Both the position numbers and the translations under genes were made by a program. A DNA stretch of 64,000 bases from Streptomyces kurssanovii (lineage in GTDB: Bacteria; Actinomycetota; Actinomycetes; Streptomycetales; Streptomycetaceae), in the NCBI RefSeq assembly GCF_014649695.1, contig NZ_BMTN01000004.1, forward strand, positions 496,001 through 560,000. The letters run 5' to 3'. A model generated the notes under the pieces. That model had not been told where the DNA came from and searched no databases. It was given only the letters and a program-made list of their open reading frames with translations. This document shows, one piece after another, positions 52,616 through 62,704 of this stretch (position 1 is the stretch's first letter; each line of letters starts with the position of its first letter).

Positions 52616-53935
52616 TCATCGGCAGAGCAGCGCGCCCCGCTCCGCCCCGCCGGCCTCCGCGACGATGGATTCGACGGTCTGGGCGGTCCGCACGGTGGCG
52701 AACCGCACCTCACCGTCCGCTCCGGTGCTGAAGCCATGCACGGCGGTCCTGGGCAGGCTGTTGTAGCCGTAGTGGCTGGAGAAGTAGTAGGCGCCCGTGT
52801 CCAGGGCGGCGATCACGTCGCCCGACTCCAGCAGCGGCAGCGCCCGCTTCTCGGCGAGCAGGTCCCCCGCGAAGCACGCCGGCCCGGCGATGTCCTGCTC
52901 GACACCGGGCCCCGCCTTGGGCAGCCCTTTGGCGTCGTACGCGGCGATCCGCAGCGGCCAGGACAGCGGGTCGTAGACGGTACGGGTGGCGACCTGGACG
53001 CCCGCGTGGGTGACGGCGATGGGCCGGGAACCGGCGGACTTGGCGTACTCGACCCGGGCGAGGACGGTGCCGTGCTTGGCGAGCAGGGAGCGGCCGAACT
53101 CGGTGACCAGGCCGTACCGGCCGTCGAGCAGCCCGGGGACGCGCTCCCGCAGCAGCGCGGTGTAGTCGGCGAAGGCGGGGGTGTGCTCCTCGGACGCGAA
53201 GTTGACCGGCAGGCCGCCGCCGACGTCGATGGTGTCGATCTGCCGCCGGCCCGCCGCCGCGTTGATCTCCTCGGCGAGCTCGTACACCGCGAGGACGCCC
53301 TCCGTCATCCGGGTCAGGGCCATGCCCTGGGAGCCGGAGTGGGTGTGCAGCCGGGTCAGCCAGGGCCGCTCGAGGCAGGCGCGGACGACCCGCTCCCGCG
53401 CGCCCTCGTCGCGCAGGGTCACGCCGAACTTGGACGTCGGTGTCGCCGTCGACAGGGCGCCGATGGTGCCGCCGCCGACCTGCGCGTTCACCCGCAGGCC
53501 CACCGGCGAGGCGGTGGGCCCGGCGGCGACGAGGTCGTCGATGCGGGCCAGTTCCTGCCAGTTGTCGGCGTTGACGGCGATGCCCAGGCCGAGGGCCTCC
53601 CGCAGCTCCGCGACGGTCTTGGCCGGGGAGTCGAGCACGATCGAGCCGGCCGGCAGTCCGGCGGCCCGCGCCAGTGCCAGCTCGCCCGGGCTCGCGACCT
53701 CCGCGCCCATGCCCTCGGCGTGCAGCAGCGCGAGGACCGGCACCAGCGGAGCGGCCTTGACGGCGAAGGCGTGCAGCACCGGCGCGTCGGTGACGGCGGC
53801 GAAGGCGGCCCTCAGCTCCGCCACCGACGAGCGGATACCCGCCACGTCGATCAGGGCGGTCACGGGCTGGTCCTCGGTGAGAAGTCCCTGTTCCACGGCC
53901 GCTCGTACGGCCCGGTCCCGGCGGTCGACAGTCAT
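52616..53935 (-). CDS. PLP-dependent decarboxylase, fold type III (LysA/ornithine-decarboxylase-like)
   Basis: 439 residues. Alanine-racemase-like barrel: VLHAFAVKAAPLVPVLALL with the PLP Lys near 56, GAEVASPGELALARAAG, HTHSGSQGMALT (His near 190), IDVGGGLPV (PLP phosphate glycines) and VTEFGRSLLA. C-terminal beta domain has GPACFAGDLLAE with the Cys of the active site, and DTGAYYFSSHYGYNS. Expected to decarboxylate a basic or diamino acid; substrate open. Divergent from hutU across 109 bp, so it may share control with histidine catabolism. ATG 53935 has no clear ribosome-binding site. Confidence 0.87.
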   Translation of the reverse strand: MTVDRRDRAVRAAVEQGLLTEDQPVTALIDVAGIRSSVAELRAAFAAVTDAPVLHAFAVKAAPLVPVLALLHAEGMGAEVASPGELALARAAGLPAGSIVLDSPAKTVAELREALGLGIAVNADNWQELARIDDLVAAGPTASPVGLRVNAQVGGGTIGALSTATPTSKFGVTLRDEGARERVVRACLERPWLTRLHTHSGSQGMALTRMTEGVLAVYELAEEINAAAGRRQIDTIDVGGGLPVNFASEEHTPAFADYTALLRERVPGLLDGRYGLVTEFGRSLLAKHGTVLARVEYAKSAGSRPIAVTHAGVQVATRTVYDPLSWPLRIAAYDAKGLPKAGPGVEQDIAGPACFAGDLLAEKRALPLLESGDVIAALDTGAYYFSSHYGYNSLPRTAVHGFSTGADGEVRFATVRTAQTVESIVAEAGGAERGALLCR

Positions 53936-53984
53936 GTGCGCCAGCCAATCACCCGGCGGTTCGCCCCGCAGCTGTTGACTACAT

Positions 53985-54011
53985 CTATTCAGGAAGCAAG
54001 TATGTGAATAG
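53985..54011. promoter_or_regulatory. Palindromic operator in the hut promoter
   Basis: CTATTCA (53985-53991) and TGAATAG (54005-54011) are perfect inverted 7-mers, 13 bp apart. It follows a TTGACT -35 (53975-53980) and covers the -10 region, so a bound protein would repress hutU; the site may also act on the divergent decarboxylase gene. Confidence 0.65.
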
Positions 54012-54044
54012 AAAATCCACACATCTTCGCGAGGAGGCAACGCC

Positions 54045-55699
<1,655 letters not shown>

Positions 55700-55703
<4 letters not shown>

Positions 55704-57025
55704 CGACCGAGGACCGCCGCGCCGAGGCCGGGGCCGGCGCCGGTGCCGGTCCCGCCGCCGGGTCGGGCACCGGGTCTGTCGCGGGGTCCTGCTCCGGGTC
55801 AGGCGCCGGCGCCGCGGGGGCGTCGTTCCACGAGATGTGGCGCGAGCTGCGCCCCATCGGCCGCGACGCGTCCACCGGCGGGTACCGCAGGTACGCCTGG
55901 ACCGAAGCCGACGCCGACTGCCGGTCGTGGTTCAGGGCGCAGGCCGAGTCCCGTGGCCTCGCCTACGAGACCGACCGCAACGGCAACCAGTGGGCCTGGC
56001 TCGGCGACCCCGACCAGGGCGACGCCGTCGTCACCGGTTCGCACCTCGACTCCGTACCGGACGGCGGAGCCTTCGACGGCCCCCTCGGCGTGGTGACCTC
56101 CTTCGCCGCTCTTGACGAACTCCGCCGCAGGGCAGTGGAGTTCACCCGGCCCCTCGCCATCACCAACTTCGGTGACGAGGAGGGCGCCCGGTTCGGCCTC
56201 GCCTGCGTCGGGTCCCGGCTGAGTGCCGGGCAGCTGACACGGGAGAAGGCGTACGAACTCCGTGACGCGGACGGCATCAGCCTTCCGCGGGCCATGGAGG
56301 CGGCCGGGTACGACCCGGCCGCCATCGGCCCGGACCCCGAACGCCTCGCCCGGGTCGGCGCGTTCGTGGAACTGCACGTCGAGCAGGGCCGTGCCCTGGA
56401 CCTGTCCGGCGACGCCGTCGGCATCGCGTCCGCCATCTGGCCGCACGGCCGCTGGCGGTTCGACTTCGCCGGTGAGGCCAACCACGCCGGCACCACCCGA
56501 CTCGCCGACCGGCGCGACCCGATGCTGACGTACGCGCAGACCGTTCTCGCCGCGCGCCAGGAGGCGGAACTCGCGGGCGCGGTCGCCACGTTCGGCAAGA
56601 TCTCCGTCGAGCCGAACGGCGTCAACGCCATCCCGTCCCTGGTGCGCGGCTGGCTGGACTCCCGCGCGCCCGACCAGGCCACCCTCGACACGGTCGTCGC
56701 CGCCGTCGAGCAGGCGGCGCGGGAGCGCGCAGAGCGCGACGGCGTGGACCTCACGGTCGTACGGGAGTCCTTCACGCCGGTGATCGAGTTCGAGCACGCC
56801 CTGCGCGACGAGCTGAACAAGATCCTCGGGGGCGCCGTCCCCGTGCTCGGCACAGGCGCGGGACACGACGCCGGGATCCTCTCCACGTCCGTCCCGACCG
56901 CCATGCTGTTCGTACGCAACCCCACCGGTGTCTCGCACTCCCCGGCCGAGTCGGCGGACGAGGACGACTGCGTGGCCGGGGTTCTCGCACTCGCCGACGT
57001 ACTGGAGGGCCTGGCGTGCAGGTGA
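55700..57025 (+). CDS. M20-family amidohydrolase (allantoate amidohydrolase/carbamoylase-like) in the hut operon
   Basis: 441 residues. Zn-binding M20C/hydantoinase pattern: [19 protein letters not shown] (His, Asp), [11 protein letters not shown] (Glu pair), ELHVEQG (His), [12 protein letters not shown], and C-terminal [10 protein letters not shown] (His). All ligands present. Annotated usually as allantoate amidohydrolase, but the operon suggests N-formylglutamate hydrolysis, the missing HutG step. Residues about 9-38 are an Ala/Gly/Ser low-complexity insert encoded by near-repeats. GTG 55700 overlaps the hutU stop (GTGA), and the gene runs 10 bases into hutF. Confidence 0.9.
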
Positions 57026-58353
57026 CCACGTACTGGCTGGAGCACGCCTGGCTCGGCGCCCACGCCGAGCCGGGGGTGGCCCTTGATGTGACGGACGGCC
57101 GGATCACCGCCGTACGGCAGGGGGTCGAGACGCCGCCGCCGGGTGCGGAGGTGCTGCGGGGCTTCACGCTTCCCGGTCTGGCGAACGCCCACTCGCACGC
57201 CTTCCACCGCGCGCTGCGCGGCACGGTGCAGGTCGGCTCCGGGACCTTCTGGACCTGGCGGGAGGTGATGTACGACGTGGCCGTCCGCCTCACCCCCGAC
57301 TCGTACTTCACGCTGGCCCGCGCGGTCTACGCCGAGATGGCGCTGGCCGGCATCACCGCGGTGGGTGAGTTCCACTATCTGCACCACGCGCCGGGCGGTG
57401 TCCCGTACGCCGATCCCAACGCGATGGGCGAGGCGCTGATCGCGGCGGCCGGTGAGGCCGGCATCCGGATCACCCTGCTGGACACCGCCTACCTGTCCGC
57501 CGGTTTCGGGGAGCCCCCCACCAGCCACCAGTTGCGCTTCTCCGACGGCACGGCGGACGCGTGGGCCCAGCGGGCCGACTCGCTGAAGGACGGCGGACAT
57601 GCACGGATCGGCGCCGCGATCCACTCGGTGCGGGCCGTGCCCGCCGAGCAGCTGCCGACGGTCGCGTCCTGGGCCGCCGCCCGCAACGCGCCCCTGCACA
57701 TACACCTCTCGGAGCAGACGGCGGAGAACGACGCCTGCCTCGCCGCCCACGGCCGCACCCCGACCCGGCTGCTGGCCGACCACGGTGTGCTCGGCGCCCG
57801 CACCACCGGCGTCCACAACACCCACCTCACCGACGACGACATCGCGCTGCTCGGCGGCACGACGACCGGCACCTGCATGTGCCCGACGACGGAACGCGAC
57901 CTCGCGGACGGCATCGGCCCCGCCCCCGCCCTCCAGGCGGCCGGCTCGCCCCTCTCCCTCGGCAGCGACAGCCACGCGGTGATCGACCTGTTCGAGGAGG
58001 CCCGCGCCATGGAGCTGAACGAGCGCCTGCGCTCGCGCACACGAGGCCACTGGACGGCGGCGGCGCTGCTGCGGGCCGCCACCGCCGACGGACACGCCGC
58101 GCTGGGCTGGCACGAGGCGGGCCGCCTCGAGCCGGGCGCGCTCGCGGACTTCACGACCGTCGCGCTCGACACCGTCAGGACAGCGGGGCCGCCACCGCGT
58201 CTGGCAGCTGAGACAGCGGTATTCGCCGCGTCGGCAGCGGATGTGCGCCATACGGTCGTGGGCGGCCGCCATGTCGTACGGGACGGGGTCCATGCCGCCG
58301 TCCCCGACGCGGCACGAGCTCTGACGGACGCGATCGCCGCACTGCACGGCTGA
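57016..58353 (+). CDS. hutF: Formimidoylglutamate deiminase
   Basis: 445 residues of the amidohydrolase superfamily. Metal site [12 protein letters not shown] near 56, [13 protein letters not shown] near 235, [10 protein letters not shown] near 268, and [15 protein letters not shown] near 320. The [14 protein letters not shown] stretch is characteristic. Removes the imino nitrogen of N-formimidoylglutamate, giving N-formylglutamate and ammonia. GTG 57016 overlaps the preceding gene by 10 bases. Confidence 0.95.
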   Translation: MQVTTYWLEHAWLGAHAEPGVALDVTDGRITAVRQGVETPPPGAEVLRGFTLPGLANAHSHAFHRALRGTVQVGSGTFWTWREVMYDVAVRLTPDSYFTLARAVYAEMALAGITAVGEFHYLHHAPGGVPYADPNAMGEALIAAAGEAGIRITLLDTAYLSAGFGEPPTSHQLRFSDGTADAWAQRADSLKDGGHARIGAAIHSVRAVPAEQLPTVASWAAARNAPLHIHLSEQTAENDACLAAHGRTPTRLLADHGVLGARTTGVHNTHLTDDDIALLGGTTTGTCMCPTTERDLADGIGPAPALQAAGSPLSLGSDSHAVIDLFEEARAMELNERLRSRTRGHWTAAALLRAATADGHAALGWHEAGRLEPGALADFTTVALDTVRTAGPPPRLAAETAVFAASAADVRHTVVGGRHVVRDGVHAAVPDAARALTDAIAALHG

Positions 58354-58370
58354 AGGAGGCACCCCGCACC

Positions 58371-59618
58371 ATGAACAGCGGCCACGAGACCACGAACAAC
58401 GCCCCGGCGACGCCCGCCCCCGCGACGACGAACAGCGCCGTCGCGGCGACGGCCACCGTCATCACCAACATCGCCAGTCTGGTCACCAACGACCCCTCCC
58501 TCGGTGACGGATCCCCCCTCGGACTGATCCAGGACGCGGCCGTCGTCATCGACGGCGACCGCATCGCCTGGATCGGTGAGAAGAGCAAAGCACCCGCCAC
58601 TGACAACCGGCTCGACGCCGGCGGCCGGGCGGTCGTCCCCGGCTTCGTCGACTCGCACTCGCACCTGGTCTTCGCCGGTGACCGCACCGCCGAGTTCAAC
58701 GCCCGGATGTCCGGGCAGGCGTACGCGGCGGGCGGCATCCGGACCACCGTCGCCGCGACCCGCGCCGCGAGCGACGCCCAGCTGGACGCCAACGTCGCCC
58801 GCTATCTCGCGGAGGCCCTCCGGCAGGGGACCACCGTCATGGAGACCAAGTCCGGTTACGGGCTCACCGTGGAGGACGAGGCGCGGGCCCTGCGGATCGC
58901 CGCCGCGCACACCGACGAGGTCACCTACCTCGGGGCGCACATCGTGTCCCCGGACTACGCCGACGACCCGGCGGCCTACGTCGCCCTGGTGACCGGCGAG
59001 ATGCTCGATGCCTGCGCCCCGTACGCCCGCTGGGTGGACGTCTTCTGCGAGAAGGGCGCGTTCGACGCGGACCAGGCGCGGGCCGTCCTCACCGCGGGCA
59101 AGGCGCGGGGACTGACGCCTCGTGTGCACGCCAACCAGCTCACCTACGGTCCCGGCGTCCAGCTCGCCGTCGAGCTGGACGCCGCGTCCGCCGACCACTG
59201 CACCCACCTCACCGACGCGGACGTGGACGCGCTCGCCAACAGCGCGACGGTCGCGACGCTGCTGCCCGGCGCCGAGTTCTCGACCCGAGCCGAGTGGCCG
59301 GACGCCCGCCGGCTCATCGACGCCGGCGCGACGGTCGCGCTGTCGACGGACTGCAATCCGGGCTCGTCGTTCACCTCGTCGATGGCGTTCTGCGTCGCGC
59401 TCGCTGTACGCGACATGGGGATGACGCCCGACGATGCGCTCTGGTCGGCGACGGCCGGCGGTGCGGCGGCCCTGCGCCGCACGGACGTCGGGCGCCTCGG
59501 CGTCGGCGCCCGCGCCGATCTCGTGCTGCTGGACGCACCGAGCCATGTGCACCTGGCGTACCGTCCGGGCGTTCCGCTGGTGACCGAGGTGTGGCGGGCC
59601 GGCCGTCGCGCCGTGTAG
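58371..59618 (+). CDS. hutI: Imidazolonepropionase
   Basis: 415 residues. Amidohydrolase fold: [14 protein letters not shown] near 95 (HxH), [31 protein letters not shown] near 255, [12 protein letters not shown], and [12 protein letters not shown] near 332. Hydrolyses imidazolonepropionate to formimidoylglutamate. The N-terminal 25 residues are Ala/Thr/Pro-rich and probably disordered. GGAGG lies 11 bases before ATG 58371, 17 bases after hutF. Last gene of the operon. Confidence 0.97.
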   Translation: MNSGHETTNNAPATPAPATTNSAVAATATVITNIASLVTNDPSLGDGSPLGLIQDAAVVIDGDRIAWIGEKSKAPATDNRLDAGGRAVVPGFVDSHSHLVFAGDRTAEFNARMSGQAYAAGGIRTTVAATRAASDAQLDANVARYLAEALRQGTTVMETKSGYGLTVEDEARALRIAAAHTDEVTYLGAHIVSPDYADDPAAYVALVTGEMLDACAPYARWVDVFCEKGAFDADQARAVLTAGKARGLTPRVHANQLTYGPGVQLAVELDAASADHCTHLTDADVDALANSATVATLLPGAEFSTRAEWPDARRLIDAGATVALSTDCNPGSSFTSSMAFCVALAVRDMGMTPDDALWSATAGGAAALRRTDVGRLGVGARADLVLLDAPSHVHLAYRPGVPLVTEVWRAGRRAV

Positions 59619-59619
59619 G

Positions 59620-59663
59620 CCGCCGCGACCGGACCGCCCCGCGCGTGGGGGCCGGTGCGGCGG
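59620..59663. terminator. Imperfect hairpin between convergent hutI and the next gene
   Basis: Arms about 59620-59632 and 59652-59663 pair with one bulged base. Confidence 0.45.
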
Positions 59664-59675
59664 AGGCCGCCCGGC

Positions 59676-60557
59676 TCAGGGCGTCCCGGGCAGCAGGTGC
59701 CGCCAGCTGCCCGGGTGCGTCACCAGGTAGTCGTGCAGCCCCTGTGCCGGGTGGCCCGTTAGCCGGGGCACCGCGTCGGAGACGGTGGCCATCTCGCCCC
59801 GCGCGATCGCCTCGTACGAGCTGACCCAGCCCGTCACCTCCCAGTCCTCCGCGCCGTACCCGGCCCTGGAGGCGTACGCCTCGTCGTGGGACTCGAGGTG
59901 GTAGCGGACGGTGCGGCCGGTGACGTCGCTCAGCGTCTTCGCCGCCTCCGCGAGGGTGAAGGCCTTGGGGCCGGTGAGGTCGTACACGACCCTGTCGTGC
60001 GTGCGGGTCCCGTCCAGCAGCACGGCCGCCGCCGCGTCGGCGATGTCGTCGTGGGCGACGGCGGCCACCCGGCCCTGGCCGCCCGGACCGCGCAGCACCC
60101 CGTCCTTGCCGGTCATCGCGGGGAACGCGGCCAGATAGAAGTTGTCCCGCAGGAAGGTGTGGCGCACCCCGCAGGAGCGGATGTACTGCTCGGTGTGCCA
60201 GTGGTCGCGGGCGAACGTGAACGTCGCGTCCGGCGCCGCGCCGACGAACGACACGTACACGATCCGCTCGACGCCCGCGGCGACCGCCGCGTCCACCGCC
60301 GTGCAGTGCGCCTTCACCCGGTCCGGAGCCTCGTGCGCGGAGACCAAGAACAGTGTCCGCGCCCCGTCGAGGGCGCGCCGCATCGCCTCGCCGTCGCCGT
60401 AGGAGGCGGGGCGGGCCACGGTCGCGCCCGGCAGTTCGGGCAGCCGGGTGGGGTCGCGGCCGATCAGCCGCGTCGCGGCGTCCGCACCGGAGAGCCGGCG
60501 TGCCACCCGGCCGCCGACGCGGCCGCTCGCTCCGGTGACTGCGATGACTGGGGCCAT
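59676..60557 (-). CDS. NmrA/NAD(P)H-binding atypical short-chain dehydrogenase
   Basis: 293 residues. Rossmann loop VTGASGRVGGRVARR near 7-21; IVYVSFVGAAPDATF near 98, then HTEQYIRSCGVRHTFLRDNFY, and DLTGPKAFTLAEAAKTL. Matches quinone-oxidoreductase-type (QOR2/YtfG) NmrA-family proteins that sense or reduce with NADPH. ATG 60557 has GGAGAGGACA upstream, within a duplicated segment. Confidence 0.87.
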   Translation of the reverse strand: MAPVIAVTGASGRVGGRVARRLSGADAATRLIGRDPTRLPELPGATVARPASYGDGEAMRRALDGARTLFLVSAHEAPDRVKAHCTAVDAAVAAGVERIVYVSFVGAAPDATFTFARDHWHTEQYIRSCGVRHTFLRDNFYLAAFPAMTGKDGVLRGPGGQGRVAAVAHDDIADAAAAVLLDGTRTHDRVVYDLTGPKAFTLAEAAKTLSDVTGRTVRYHLESHDEAYASRAGYGAEDWEVTGWVSSYEAIARGEMATVSDAVPRLTGHPAQGLHDYLVTHPGSWRHLLPGTP

Positions 60558-60563
60558 GACGGT

Positions 60564-60609
60564 GTCCTCTCCTGCTGGGTTGCGCGGTCCTCTCCTGCCG
60601 GGACGCGCG
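60564..60609 (-). repeat. 23-bp tandem duplication containing the ribosome-binding site
   Basis: Copies 60564-60586 and 60587-60609 match at 20 of 23 positions; each carries the minus-strand AGGAGAGGAC. Confidence 0.7.
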
Positions 60610-60669
60610 GTCCGGCCGGTGTGCGCACCAGTCTCGCGGGCGCCGGCGGCCCCGTTGTGCGCGACATGC

Positions 60670-60675
60670 GACAGT
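60670..60675 (+). promoter_or_regulatory. Degenerate leaderless-type -10
   Basis: GACAGT (variant of TANNNT) 6 bases before ATG 60682; the spacing fits the other leaderless starts. Confidence 0.3.
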
Positions 60676-60681
60676 GGGCGG

Positions 60682-61371
60682 ATGCGAACCATCGGGCTGA
60701 TCGGCGGCATGAGCTGGGAATCCAGCGCGGAGTACTACCGGCTTCTCAATGAGCTCGTACGGGACCGGCTCGGCGGGCTCCACTCGGCGCGATGTGTGCT
60801 CCACTCCGTCGACTTCGCGGAGATCGAGCAGCTCCAGGCGGCCGGTGAGTGGGAGCGTGCCGGGGAGATCCTCGCGGCGGCCGCCCGAGGTCTCGAGGCC
60901 GCCGGCGCCGATCTGCTGCTGATCTGCACCAACACCATGCACAAGGTCGCCGGCCAGGTCGAGGCCGCGGTCCGGGTGCCGCTGCTGCACCTGGCGGACG
61001 CCACCGCGGACGCCGTCAAGGCCCGTGGCCTCACCCGCGTCGGCCTGCTGGGCACCGCCTTCACGATGGAGCAGGACTTCTACCGCGAACGCCTCGCCGG
61101 TCATGGGCTCGAGGTCCTCACCCCGGACACCGAGGGGCGCGCGCTGGTCCACCGGGTGATCTACGACGAGTTGTGCCTCGGCGTCGTGCGGGACGAGTCC
61201 CGTGCCCGCTACCAGGACGTCATCGGCGAGCTGATCGGTGCCGGAGCGGAGGGCGTCGTCCTCGGCTGCACCGAGATCGAGCTGCTGATCGGGCCCGGCG
61301 ACAGCCCTGTGCCGGTGTTCCCGACGACGACACTGCACGCGCGGGCGGCCGTCGAGGCCGCGCTGGCCTGA
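60682..61371 (+). CDS. Aspartate/glutamate racemase-family protein
   Basis: 229 residues. Two catalytic Cys: LICTNTMHKV near 78-88 and VLGCTEIELL near 195. IGLIGGMSWESSAEYYRLLN at the start and RVGLLGTAFTMEQDFYRERL mark the YgeA/amino-acid racemase family. PLP-independent two-base racemisation. ATG 60682 is chosen; no ribosome-binding site. Confidence 0.93.
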   Translation: MRTIGLIGGMSWESSAEYYRLLNELVRDRLGGLHSARCVLHSVDFAEIEQLQAAGEWERAGEILAAAARGLEAAGADLLLICTNTMHKVAGQVEAAVRVPLLHLADATADAVKARGLTRVGLLGTAFTMEQDFYRERLAGHGLEVLTPDTEGRALVHRVIYDELCLGVVRDESRARYQDVIGELIGAGAEGVVLGCTEIELLIGPGDSPVPVFPTTTLHARAAVEAALA

Positions 61372-61515
61372 GCCCGGACGGGCGCCAGGCGGACCGGCCG
61401 GTCCGGGCGACGGACCGCGGGGGCGCGCGGGCGAACCGGCACGCGTCAGAAGAAGCGTGACGCTCCCTACCGTGTCGGTATTTCGGCCGGTACCGTCGCT
61501 CTCCTGGGGGCGAGC

Positions 61516-62640
61516 TTGTTGAAAGCTCAAAGGCAAGGCCGGGGGGTCGAGTTGAGCGATGTGCGGATCAGGGTCGTGACGCCGGGGGAGCTGGGCGCGA
61601 GCCAGACGGAGGCGTGGCGTGAGATGCGCGCGGGTGCGGAAGCACCCGCGAACCCGTTCATGGAACCAGAGTTCACCCTCGCGGTCGGCCGGGTGCGTGC
61701 CCAGGCGAGAGTCGCCGTGCTCTGGGAGGGCGGGGAACCGGCCGGCTTCTTCCCGTACGAACGGGGGCCGTTGGGGCGGGGCCGGGCCATCGGTCTCGGC
61801 GTGTCCGACTGCCAGGGCGCGGTCCTGCGGCCGGGTCTGGGCATCGACCCGCGCGAACTGCTGCGGGCGTGCTCGCTGGCGGCCTGGGAGTTCGACAACC
61901 TCGAGGCGGGCCAGAAACTGTTCGAGCCGGACGCGGCCGGCGCGTTCGGCTCGCCCGTCATCGACGTCGCCGCGGGGTACGCCGCCTACGAGGAGCAGCT
62001 CCGGGAGCGGTCGCCCAAATTTCTGCGTACCACGCTCGCGAAGGAGCGCAGGCTCGGCCGGCAGGCCGGCGGCCTCCGGTTCGTCCTGGACGAGCGGGAC
62101 CCGGGGGCGCTGCGGACGCTGATGTCCTGGAAGTCCGCCCAGTACCGCAGGACCGGCCGCAGGGACCGCTTCTCCCAGCGGTGGATCAGCACCCTGGTGA
62201 GGCAGCTGCACGAGTCGAGGGCGGCAGGCTGCCGGGGGACGCTCTCCGTGCTGTACGCCGGTGACCGGCCGGTCGCCGCGCACTTCGGGCTGCGTTCGCG
62301 CACCGTGCTGTCCTGCTGGTTCCCGGCGTACGAGCCCGAGTTCGCCAAGTTCTCACCCGGTCTGATCCTGCATCTGAGGATGGCGGAGGCGGCGGCCGGC
62401 GAGGGCGTCGCGCTGCTGGACCTCGGCCGTGGGACCGCCGAGTACAAGGACGCCCTCAAGACCGGCGAGCTGCGCGTCCACGAGGGCGCGACCCTGCGGC
62501 CGGGCCCGGGGGCCGCGCTGTACTGGCTCGGCCGCGAACCGGTGCGCCGGGCCCATGGATTCGTCCGCGACCACCCGCGGCTCGCCGCGCAGGCCCGACG
62601 GACGCTGGACCGGGTGGGCCGGCTGCGGGGGACCCGCTGA
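61516..62640 (+). CDS. GNAT-superfamily acetyltransferase, CelD/BcsL-like
   Basis: 374 residues, a double GNAT fold as in FemAB and CelD proteins. N-terminal NPFMEPEFTLAVGRVR, RGRAIGLGVSDCQG, then the second domain with KFLRTTLAKERRL, MSWKSAQYRRTG, RPVAAHFGLRSRTVL and the conserved LLDLGRGTAEYKDALKTGE. Typically found with exopolysaccharide genes, adding an acyl or aminoacyl group. The start is uncertain: TTG 61516 (GGGGGCG upstream) or TTG 61552. Followed by a GT2 gene. Confidence 0.83.
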   Translation: MLKAQRQGRGVELSDVRIRVVTPGELGASQTEAWREMRAGAEAPANPFMEPEFTLAVGRVRAQARVAVLWEGGEPAGFFPYERGPLGRGRAIGLGVSDCQGAVLRPGLGIDPRELLRACSLAAWEFDNLEAGQKLFEPDAAGAFGSPVIDVAAGYAAYEEQLRERSPKFLRTTLAKERRLGRQAGGLRFVLDERDPGALRTLMSWKSAQYRRTGRRDRFSQRWISTLVRQLHESRAAGCRGTLSVLYAGDRPVAAHFGLRSRTVLSCWFPAYEPEFAKFSPGLILHLRMAEAAAGEGVALLDLGRGTAEYKDALKTGELRVHEGATLRPGPGAALYWLGREPVRRAHGFVRDHPRLAAQARRTLDRVGRLRGTR

Positions 62641-62704
62641 CGCCGGACGCGGCCCTCAGGGGCACGGCCCGGCGGCGCACCGTACGCACACCAGGGGGAC
62701 ACGC

